Positions 35,264 through 41,955 of a DNA stretch of 64,000 nucleotides are shown here, in pieces; within the stretch, counting starts at the first letter, position 1, and the number at the start of each line of letters is the position of its first letter. Source of the DNA: Thermoguttaceae bacterium (GTDB taxonomy: Bacteria; Planctomycetota; Planctomycetia; Pirellulales; Thermoguttaceae); the NCBI GenBank assembly GCA_017407125.1, contig JAFQXE010000047.1:1-64000 (forward strand), read 5' to 3'. Under the pieces are notes generated by a model. It saw nothing but the letters and a program-made list of their open reading frames with translations, did not search any database and was not told where the DNA came from. Position numbers and translations under genes: made by a program.

Positions 35264-36109
35264 ATGAATAACATTATATCCCGCCGCGCCATGCTGCAGG
35301 GTTCCGCAGCTGGTCTTGCCGCGATTGCCTGCGGCGCTTTAACCAGATCCGCTCAGGCGGAAGAAAAACGTCACGTCTATAAAATCGGGACGTGGTCCAG
35401 CAACTTCGAACAGGCGCAGAAGCTCGGTCTGGACGCCCTTCAGGTGTCCTTCAGTCTCCGCCCGCGCGACAACGGCGACCTGAGAAATCCGGACGTTCAG
35501 AAGGAGTATCTGGAACGCTCGCAGAAGACCGGCGTTGCGATTACCTCGTTTGCCATGGGCGAGTTCAACGGCAACCCGCTGTGGCAGATTCAGGACGCTG
35601 AAGAACAGGTTACAAGCTGCATCAACGCGATGGCGGCGATGAACGTCAAACAGGTTCTCATTTCCTTCTTCGGGAAAGCCGACCTCAACACCGACGAAAA
35701 GTATGCTGAGACGATTAAACGGTTCAAAGCGCTCGCGCCCAAGGCGGAAGACAAAGGCGTCATTCTCGCTGTCGAAGCCCCGCTTAACGCGGAACAGCAC
35801 CTGAGAATTATCGACGGCGTCAACTCCCCCGCCGTTCAGATTTACTACGATCCCGGCAACATGATTCGTCTGTTCGGCACGACGGAAGGAATCTGCGACG
35901 ACATCCGCAAGCTCAAAGGACACATCGTCGAATGTCACTGCAAAGACCATGGCATTCTCGGCAAAGGACGCATCGACTACGCTCAGGTTCTCGCTGCGTA
36001 TCGAGAAATTGGATTCTTCGGAACGCAGGTTATTGAAGGGTCAATCGACAATAAACTCGGCTACGAAGAAAGCATCCGTCAGGACGCTGCGTATATGAGG
36101 TCTATTTAG
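35264..36109 (+). CDS. Tat-exported TIM-barrel sugar isomerase/epimerase-like protein
   Basis: 281 residues. Twin-arginine signal S-R-R-A-M-L-Q with an Ala-rich core to SAQA. The mature part is an AP-endonuclease-2-type TIM barrel: KLGLDALQVSF, MAAMNVKQVLISF, VILAVEAPLN, QIYYDPGNMIR and VECHCKDHG give the Glu/Asp/His metal ligands of xylose-isomerase-like epimerases. Planctomycetes encode many such exported paralogues; activity on keto-sugars or inositol derivatives is possible but unproven. A second member follows after 163 bp. The stop codon abuts a TAGGGAA heptamer run. Confidence 0.82.
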   Translation: MNNIISRRAMLQGSAAGLAAIACGALTRSAQAEEKRHVYKIGTWSSNFEQAQKLGLDALQVSFSLRPRDNGDLRNPDVQKEYLERSQKTGVAITSFAMGEFNGNPLWQIQDAEEQVTSCINAMAAMNVKQVLISFFGKADLNTDEKYAETIKRFKALAPKAEDKGVILAVEAPLNAEQHLRIIDGVNSPAVQIYYDPGNMIRLFGTTEGICDDIRKLKGHIVECHCKDHGILGKGRIDYAQVLAAYREIGFFGTQVIEGSIDNKLGYEESIRQDAAYMRSI

Positions 36110-36119
36110 GGAATAGGGA

Positions 36120-36240
36120 GTAGAGCTTTTAGCTGCTAGCTTCTAGCTATTAGCTTGATAAACCCGATTCTTGCATTGTTACAAGAATCAAGAATAACCA
36201 AGCTAGCGGCTAGGAGCTAGAAGCTAATAGCTTCTAACTT
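36120..36240. repeat. AGCTAGA-family heptamers in both orientations
   Basis: AGCTTTTAGCTGCTAGCTTCTAGCTATTAGCTT, then after 40 bp GCTAGCGGCTAGGAGCTAGAAGCTAATAGCTTC. The two arms can fold into a long imperfect hairpin between the tandem isomerase genes. Confidence 0.85.
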
Positions 36241-36272
36241 CTCGCAACTCGCAACTTTTATCAATTACTATC

Positions 36273-37139
36273 ATGAAAAGACTTTTTATCACATTAAGCT
36301 TAATTCTGTTCTGCGCGGCGACGGCGTTCGCGGACGCGCCGGCGTCAACGATTGGGAACAACGAATGGTTCAAGGGCAAGGTTGGCGTCAACCTGTACTC
36401 GTATCGTCAGATAGCGTCGAAAGACCTCAACAAGGCGATGGACGTCGCCAAGGAAGTCGGGTTCGTCTACATTGAATGTAACAACCCGTACGGACATTCG
36501 CTTCAGGAATACCGGAAGATGGTCGACGAACACGGATTCATTCCCGTCAGCCGGAATTTCGGGTTCGATCAGTGGGAAAAGAATCCGGAACAGACCGTTC
36601 AGGACGCTATCACGCTGGGCGTGAAGTACGCCGGCACCGCGTATCTGCCCTGCAAAGGCGGACGGGACAAGGGTCTAACGGAAGAGGAAGTTCGCCATCA
36701 CGCCGAGGTTATCAACAAGGCGGCGAAACTGCTGGCTCAGCACGGCATGAAGTTCCAGATTCACAACCACTCTCAGGAATTCGCCCCGTATAAGGACGGC
36801 AAGACCATGTTCGACCTGCTCATGGAACTGACCGACCCGGAAAACGTCGTTGTCGAACTGGATATTACGTGGGTCGTCTACCCGTGGAAAGCCGACCCGG
36901 TTGAGATTATCAAGAAGTATCCGAACCGGATCAAGCTCATGCACGTCAAAGACTTCACGCCTTCGCCTGACGGCAAGTACCCGGGATCCGTTCCCGTCGG
37001 CAAAGGTTCTCTGCCGATTAAGGAAATCCTCGTTGCCGCTCAGGAAGCCGGGGTTGAATATTATCTCATCGAAGACGAAGCCAACCAGCCGCTGATCGAC
37101 GTCCCAGAAACCATTAAGAACTTGGAAAATATGAAGTAA
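36273..37139 (+). CDS. Secreted TIM-barrel sugar phosphate isomerase/epimerase-like protein
   Basis: 288 residues with a Sec signal (MKRLFITLSLILFCAATAFA). Same fold as the gene before it: GVNLYSYRQIA, VGFVYIECNNPYGHS, MKFQIHNHSQEF, VVELDITWV, IKLMHVKDF and YYLIEDEA supply the metal-binding Glu, Asp, His and Glu. Family members isomerise or epimerise sugars and their derivatives; the exported position suggests action on free sugars. It is probably linked to the upstream isomerase, though the heptamer hairpin between them may separate the transcripts. Confidence 0.82.
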   Translation: MKRLFITLSLILFCAATAFADAPASTIGNNEWFKGKVGVNLYSYRQIASKDLNKAMDVAKEVGFVYIECNNPYGHSLQEYRKMVDEHGFIPVSRNFGFDQWEKNPEQTVQDAITLGVKYAGTAYLPCKGGRDKGLTEEEVRHHAEVINKAAKLLAQHGMKFQIHNHSQEFAPYKDGKTMFDLLMELTDPENVVVELDITWVVYPWKADPVEIIKKYPNRIKLMHVKDFTPSPDGKYPGSVPVGKGSLPIKEILVAAQEAGVEYYLIEDEANQPLIDVPETIKNLENMK

Positions 37140-37581
37140 CGGCGAGGCGCTTTAGGTCTTGAGCGGGTCAATCCGCACACGGATTTTACGGATTAGACGG
37201 ATTTTCGCCGATTGGTTTATGGCGTTTCCAACCGAATTTTCTCCCCTTACTAAAGTTTTTTGGAAAGGGGAGTTTGAGGGGAAGAACCTTTTTTTCAAAA
37301 AAGGTTTTCCCCTCATATTATTTAACTTGAAAAAACTTCTCTAAAAGGGAGCCAGCTTGCTGGCGACCTAAGTTTTTTCAAGGCGGACGAAGTCCGCAAA
37401 AGAAATCACGCGAAGTCCGCAAAGTTTTAAAGATTGCTTTGCGATCTTTGCGTTCTTTGCGGCTAAAAATAAAGCGGGCGATACGCCCGCGAACCGTACT
37501 GAACAAAGATTATTTGTAACACATTGGACAAGGCGGCGCCTATGGGCGCCGCACTCCCCGTGACACTTTCCTAATTCCTGC
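37140..37581. repeat. Repeat-filled region between convergent genes
   Basis: 37166-37222 is the CGGATTTTACGGATTAGACGG module also found at 32805-32870. 37240-37386 is the 145-bp multi-hairpin element (separate entry). 37420-37500 carries TTTGCGTTCTTTGCGGC and GCGGGCGATACGCCCGCG modules. No gene. Confidence 0.8.
37240..37386. repeat. ~145-bp multi-hairpin element between convergent genes, copy 2
   Basis: Reverse complement of 20163-20311 with only scattered differences. It again lies between a plus gene (ends 37139) and a minus gene (ends 37582). Confidence 0.9.
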
Positions 37582-38904
37582 CTAATTCAGCTTGCGTTTG
37601 TCGATAACGCGTTTGGCTTTGCCGAGGAATCGTTCCAGCGTGGCGTACTGAACAAGGTTGAGTTTCGCTCGGACGCCGGTTACGGACTTGATTGCGTCGC
37701 CGATCTTCTGGGAAATCTCTTTCATGTCGGACATCTTGTCGGAGAAGTATTCCGGCAGAATCTCGACGTTGACGGTCATTTCGTCCATGGCGCCGGGACG
37801 GTCGATTTCAATAACGTAATGCGGAGCCGTGCCTTTGACGCGCAAGAGCGCTTCCTCGATTTGGGTCGGGAAGACGTTGACGCCGCGGATGATGAACATG
37901 TCGTCTGAACGACCCTTGATTCGGGACATTCTCTTTGTCGTTCGACCGCACTTGCAAGGGCCTTCGTCGAGAATATACGCCAGGTCGCGGGTTCGGTATC
38001 GGATAATCGACATCGCCTTGCGGGACAGGCTGGTAATAACCAGTTCTCCCAGCTCGCCGGGCTTGACCGGTTCGAGCGTGTCCGGGTCAAGACATTCGAC
38101 AATAAAGCGATCTTCCTGAATGTGCATGCCGTGCTGGTAGACGCATTCTCCGGAAACGCCGGGGCCGAACGCCTCGGAAAGCCCCCAGTTGTCGAAGACC
38201 ATAATTCCCATGGCGTCCTGAATGCGGTGACGCATGTCTTCCGTCCACGGTTCCGACCCGACGTGAGCGTATTTCAGCGGCAGTTCGTCTGGCGTGATGC
38301 CCTGTCGCTGAACTTCTTCCGCAATAACGGTTGCGTACGACGGCGTACAGATAAGCGTTTCCGGCTTGAGGTCCATCAGCGACATAACCTGTCGGGGCGT
38401 GTTGCCCGCCGCCAGCGGAATGACAGCAGCGCCGACGTTTTCGACGCCGTAATGCAGACCAAATCCGCCGGTAAACATGCCGTATCCGAACGAGATCTGA
38501 ACCAGATGGTGCGGCTGAAGCCCGCCAGCAACGAGGAATCGGGAACACAAGTCCGCCCACGTGCGGAGGTCTTCCTGCGTATACGCCATAAAGGTCGGTT
38601 TGCCCGTCGTGCCGGACGAGCCGTGAATTCGGGCGATTTCCGAACGATGAACGGCGATGTAGTCCAGCGGATACCCTTCGCGCAAGTCCTGCTTGGTTGT
38701 AAAGGGCAGACGGCGGATGTCGTCCAGCGTTTTAATATCGTCAACGGAAACGCCGGCTTCCTTGAATTTCTTTTGATACATCGGCACGATTGACATGCGC
38801 GCAACCGCTTCTTTAAGCCGATACAGCTGCAAAGCTTCCAACGCTTCGCGATCCATACTCTCCGCCGGATTCCAAATTCGCGGAGGAAATGAGAGGTCTT
38901 TCAT
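37582..38904 (-). CDS. paaK: Phenylacetate-CoA ligase
   Basis: 440 residues, the family length. The AMP-binding motif HGSSGTTGKPTFMAYTQEDL, RIKGRSDDMFIIRGVNVFPTQIEE hinge, and C-terminal FLGKAKRVIDKR are typical PaaK. It activates phenylacetate or related aryl acids with ATP and CoA in the cytoplasm. In anaerobes it is usually paired with an ACT-domain protein and indolepyruvate:ferredoxin oxidoreductase, working backwards to gain ATP from aromatic amino acids. The ACT partner lies just upstream; the oxidoreductase is not in this window. The stop TAG is within an AATTAGG-type repeat. Confidence 0.93.
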   Translation of the reverse strand: MKDLSFPPRIWNPAESMDREALEALQLYRLKEAVARMSIVPMYQKKFKEAGVSVDDIKTLDDIRRLPFTTKQDLREGYPLDYIAVHRSEIARIHGSSGTTGKPTFMAYTQEDLRTWADLCSRFLVAGGLQPHHLVQISFGYGMFTGGFGLHYGVENVGAAVIPLAAGNTPRQVMSLMDLKPETLICTPSYATVIAEEVQRQGITPDELPLKYAHVGSEPWTEDMRHRIQDAMGIMVFDNWGLSEAFGPGVSGECVYQHGMHIQEDRFIVECLDPDTLEPVKPGELGELVITSLSRKAMSIIRYRTRDLAYILDEGPCKCGRTTKRMSRIKGRSDDMFIIRGVNVFPTQIEEALLRVKGTAPHYVIEIDRPGAMDEMTVNVEILPEYFSDKMSDMKEISQKIGDAIKSVTGVRAKLNLVQYATLERFLGKAKRVIDKRKLN

Positions 38905-38927
38905 AGGGGGATAGGGAATATGTAAAA

Positions 38928-39048
38928 GAGCTGTTAGCTGCTAGCTACTAGCTGTAAGCTTAATTATTCTGTTTCTAACGATAAGCGTTAAAAACTGAGA
39001 ACCTTAAACGTACAAGCTAATGGCTAGCGGCTAATAGCTAGAAGCTAG
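38928..39048. repeat. AGCTAGA-family heptamers between ACT and paaK genes
   Basis: AGCTGTTAGCTGCTAGCTACTAGCTG at 38931-38962 and its inverse at 39014-39048; both arms can pair. The right arm contains the stop codon of the ACT gene. Confidence 0.85.
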
Positions 39049-39485
39049 TCTTTCAAATTCGTAAACAGTTCTTCTGACGAAATAACGCGAATGCCGGCTT
39101 TCTGGAGGGCTTCGATAGCAAAATCGGGGTTGTCGAATCGAAGAATCAGAATAGCGGAATCTTCCATTTTGCGGGTGAACGCGTACATGTATTCGACGTT
39201 GACGTTGGCTTCATCAAAGACTTTCAGAACGCGAGCCAGCCCGCCGGGTTCGTCTTTGATTTCCGTTGCAACGACGTCGACGATTTTGACGACGCGGCCG
39301 TCGGCTTCCATGAGCTGCTTCGCCTTTTCCCAATCCTCGACAATCAGACGGAGAATGCCAAACTGTTCGGTATCCGCCAGAGAAAGGGTAACGAGGTTGA
39401 TGTCGGCGTCCGCCAAATGCTTGCACACTTCGTACAGGCGTCCCGGCTTATTTTCCAAAAAAACGGAAACTTGCTTGATTTTCAT
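39045..39485 (-). CDS. Tandem ACT-domain protein (PaaK-associated)
   Basis: 146 residues with AGGAG before the ATG. Two ACT domains: KQVSVFLENKPGRLYEVCKHLADADINL and ATEIKDEPGGLARVLKVFDEANVNVEYMY. ACT pairs bind amino acids as allosteric sensors; this short form is conserved beside phenylacetate-CoA ligase and indolepyruvate oxidoreductase genes. It probably senses aromatic amino acids. The two genes are on the same strand, 140 bp apart, with a promoter at 39567-39595. The stop TAG is the first triplet of a TAGCTTC heptamer. Confidence 0.9.
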   Translation of the reverse strand: MKIKQVSVFLENKPGRLYEVCKHLADADINLVTLSLADTEQFGILRLIVEDWEKAKQLMEADGRVVKIVDVVATEIKDEPGGLARVLKVFDEANVNVEYMYAFTRKMEDSAILILRFDNPDFAIEALQKAGIRVISSEELFTNLKD

Positions 39486-39566
39486 GTTTTTTATCTCCTG
39501 TGAACTCGTCGTGTAGACGAACTCCGCAATGAAAAAAGAAAACTATAGTTATTCCTCTTATTATTC

Positions 39567-39595
39567 ATTATATCCTATTTGTGCATTCAGTACAA
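39567..39595 (-). promoter_or_regulatory. Promoter of the ACT-paaK unit
   Basis: Minus strand TTGTAC (39595-39590), a 17-bp spacer, TATAAT (39572-39567). Confidence 0.7.
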
Positions 39596-39617
39596 CCGGG
39601 GGGGGAGAAAAAATTTC

Positions 39618-39711
39618 AATGAGCAATTAGCAATGAGCAATTGACGCTGCTCACAGATTTTGAGCCTGCGCTTTGCGTAATTGCTAATTGAAAATTGCTA
39701 ATTGCTAATTC
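39618..39711. repeat. CAATTAG-family heptamers, both orientations
   Basis: CAATGAGCAATTAGCAATGAGCAATT, then ATTGCTAATTGAAAATTGCTAATTGCTAATT. The two arms are inverted and end directly at the following promoter. Confidence 0.85.
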
Positions 39712-39723
39712 ACCCCGTCCCTC

Positions 39724-39752
39724 TTGTCAAGCGCGCCATGCTCTGGTATAAT
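39724..39752 (+). promoter_or_regulatory. Strong promoter of the ASCH gene, leaderless arrangement
   Basis: TTGTCA (39724-39729), a 17-bp spacer, perfect TATAAT (39747-39752). The expected start point coincides with the ATG at 39760. The 17 bases CCCGTCCCTCTTGTCAA (39714-39730) recur exactly at 40298-40314. Confidence 0.8.
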
Positions 39753-39759
39753 CGCTGTT

Positions 39760-40218
39760 ATGTATTACAGAGACTATCACAATTCGAATCGTTTCAAGGG
39801 CTGCGATACGCTGCTCATTTCCATAAAACCGGAGCTGGTGGAACGCATCGTTCTCGGGGAAAAGAAGTACGAGTACCGAAAGTCGTTTCCGCCTATCACG
39901 GTCAAAAGGCTGGTGATTTACTCGACGTTTCCGGTTCAAAAAGTCGTTGCTGTCGCGGAAGTTCTCGCCATGCGGGAGAACACGCCCTGGGCGATCTGGG
40001 AAGGCACAAAAGACGGCGCGGGCGTGTCCGAACAGACGTACTACGAGTACTTTTCCGGACGTCCGAAAGCGTTCGCCTTTAAACTGGGGAAGATAGACGT
40101 CATCACCCCGCCAGCCTCGCTGTTTGATGTCGATGAAACACTTTCACCTCCGCAATCGTATACAATATTAAAGCCCGAACAGGCGGAATTGTTTATGAGA
40201 TTAGTGCGTAGTGCTTAG
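39760..40218 (+). CDS. ASCH-domain (PUA-like) protein
   Basis: Start at ATG 39760; the longer reading frame would begin inside the -35 element. 152 residues. LLISIKPELVERIVLGEKKYEYRKSFP and LVIYSTFPVQKVVAVAEV match the ASCH domain, an RNA-binding PUA-like fold; AFAFKLGKI follows. ASCH proteins are thought to act in translation, RNA modification or nucleoside hydrolysis. The last residues and stop (V-R-S-A-TAG) are encoded within a TTAGTGC heptamer array, so the original C-terminus may have been different. Confidence 0.82.
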   Translation: MYYRDYHNSNRFKGCDTLLISIKPELVERIVLGEKKYEYRKSFPPITVKRLVIYSTFPVQKVVAVAEVLAMRENTPWAIWEGTKDGAGVSEQTYYEYFSGRPKAFAFKLGKIDVITPPASLFDVDETLSPPQSYTILKPEQAELFMRLVRSA

Positions 40219-40290
40219 TGCTTAGTGCATAGCGCCTAGTGCATTGTTAATTATCGAGCAGCGCTTGCGTAATTACTAATTACTAATTAC
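40201..40290 (+). repeat. TTAGTGC and TTACTAA heptamers after the ASCH gene
   Basis: TTAGTGCGTAGTGCTTAGTGCTTAGTGCATAG, then ATTACTAATTACTAATTACTAATT near 40270-40295. The first array starts inside the ASCH coding sequence. Confidence 0.88.
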
Positions 40291-40307
40291 TAATTGTCCC
40301 GTCCCTC

Positions 40308-40335
40308 TTGTCAACAATTCCATAGAGCGTATAAT
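40308..40335 (+). promoter_or_regulatory. Promoter of glgA
   Basis: TTGTCA (40308-40313), a 16-bp spacer, TATAAT (40330-40335), with the same CCCGTCCCTCTTGTCAA block as the ASCH promoter. Confidence 0.75.
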
Positions 40336-40415
40336 ACATAGTACGGCATGGGAATCGAAATACAATAATCGTTTCGACCGCGTGCCTTGTCAAACTCAAC
40401 CAGGAGAGCAACACA

Positions 40416-41882
40416 GTGAATATATTGATTGTAGCCAGCGAAGCGGCGCCCTTTTCCAAGACCGGCGGTTTAGCTGACGTCTGCGGTTCCTTGCCGGTCG
40501 AACTCAATCGTTCCGGGAACAATTGCGCTTTGATTATTCCCGCTTACAAACAAACTCTCCAGAAGGGGTTTGACATTCAAGACCCGGGGCTGAGGTTTTC
40601 CGCTCCCGTTGGAGACAAAACGGTCGAAGGGCGCATTCTCAAAGCGGTCGTGCCTGGAACCGACACGCCGGTTTATTTGATCTATCAGAAGGATTATTTC
40701 GATCGCGACGGCATTTACCAAAATCCAGACGGCTCTGATTTTATCGACAACTGCGAGCGGTACGTTTTCTTCTGCCGCGCGGCGATGGAGACGATTCGTC
40801 TTTTGGACTTGAAAGTTGACATCCTTCACGCCAACGACTGGCAGACGGGGCTTATTCCCGCGTACTTAAAAACGGAATACCGGCTTTATCCGCGATACGC
40901 CAACATCGCGTCGCTGTTTACGATTCACAACCTGGCGTATCAGGGATCGTTCTGGCATTGGGACATGAACCTCACGGGGCTGGACTGGAAGTACTTCAAC
41001 ATGGATCAGATGGAGGCGTACGGACGGCTCAACCTCATCAAGACGGGCATCGCCTTTGCAGACGCCGTTTCGACGGTTTCGCCGCGTTACGCTTTGGAAA
41101 TTCAGTCGGCGCCGCTGGGCTGCGGGCTGGAAGGGATTCTGCAATGCCGGCGTCACAATCTGTACGGAATTCTCAACGGGGTTGACCTCAACGCCTGGAA
41201 TCCGGAAACGGACCCCAACCTGGCTCAGACGTACAACGTTTCCACCTGGCGGGAAGGCAAACGAGCGTGTAAGAAAGCGCTCTTGCAGCAGCTCGGACTG
41301 CACGAAGACCTCGACGCGCCGTTGCTGGGAACCGTCGGGCGGCTGTCGTACCAAAAGGGATACGATTTAATCGCGGAAGCCATGCGTCGGATCGCGCCGC
41401 AGCACCCGGCTCAATGGGTCGTGTTGGGAACCGGCGAGGCGTGCTATCAGAACATGCTTCTCGACCTGCAAAACCAGTTCCCCAACAAGATCGCCGTTCG
41501 GCTGATGTACTCCGATTCCATGGCGCATCAGATTATCGCCGGTTCAGACCTGTTCCTCATGCCCAGCCGATACGAGCCGTGCGGACTGACGCAGATGTAC
41601 GCTCTGCACTACGGCACGCTGCCGATCGTTCATTCCACCGGCGGGCTGGCGGACACCGTCGTCAATACAACTCAGCAAACCCTGGCAGACAACTCCGCTA
41701 ACGGGTTCGCGTTTGAAAACGACAGCATCGACGAATTCACAAACTGCGTCAACAACGCTCTGTGGACGTACTATCAGCAGGAGACGCGCTCAACGCTTAT
41801 TGAACGCGGCATGAAGCAGGACTGGTCATGGAGCCGTTCCGCCAGCCAGTACGTTCAGCTTTACGAAAAGATTAAACACTAA
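40416..41882 (+). CDS. glgA: Glycogen synthase (ADP-glucose type)
   Basis: 488 residues, GTG start at 40416 behind CAGGAGAG. The N-terminal NILIVASEAAPFSKTGGLADV holds the KTGG ADP-glucose-binding loop (K15). HANDWQTGLIP, LFTIHNLAYQG, GILNGVDLNAWNPETD and the C-terminal RYEPCGLTQMYALHYGTLPIV with catalytic Glu are GT5 signatures. It elongates alpha-1,4-glucan from ADP-glucose in the cytoplasm. No other glycogen genes are adjacent. The FHA/sigma54 activator gene follows after 73 bp and may be co-transcribed. Confidence 0.95.
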   Translation: MNILIVASEAAPFSKTGGLADVCGSLPVELNRSGNNCALIIPAYKQTLQKGFDIQDPGLRFSAPVGDKTVEGRILKAVVPGTDTPVYLIYQKDYFDRDGIYQNPDGSDFIDNCERYVFFCRAAMETIRLLDLKVDILHANDWQTGLIPAYLKTEYRLYPRYANIASLFTIHNLAYQGSFWHWDMNLTGLDWKYFNMDQMEAYGRLNLIKTGIAFADAVSTVSPRYALEIQSAPLGCGLEGILQCRRHNLYGILNGVDLNAWNPETDPNLAQTYNVSTWREGKRACKKALLQQLGLHEDLDAPLLGTVGRLSYQKGYDLIAEAMRRIAPQHPAQWVVLGTGEACYQNMLLDLQNQFPNKIAVRLMYSDSMAHQIIAGSDLFLMPSRYEPCGLTQMYALHYGTLPIVHSTGGLADTVVNTTQQTLADNSANGFAFENDSIDEFTNCVNNALWTYYQQETRSTLIERGMKQDWSWSRSASQYVQLYEKIKH

Positions 41883-41944
41883 AGTTTAGCTGCTAGCCGC
41901 TAGCTGTTAGCTAAAAGCTAGAAGCTAGGAGCTAGAAGCTACCC
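41883..41944 (+). repeat. AGCTAGA-family heptamers
   Basis: GTTTAGCTGCTAGCCGCTAGCTGTTAGCT followed by AAAAGCTAGAAGCTAGGAGCTAGAAGCTA: about eight units, self-complementary halves, filling the whole gap between glgA and the regulator gene. Confidence 0.9.
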
Positions 41945-41955
41945 CCTAACTCCCC

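Noticed and set aside
36120..41944. CRISPR-like arrays
   Set aside because: The repeat unit is 7 bp with no spacers, and no cas genes are near; these are short tandem repeats.
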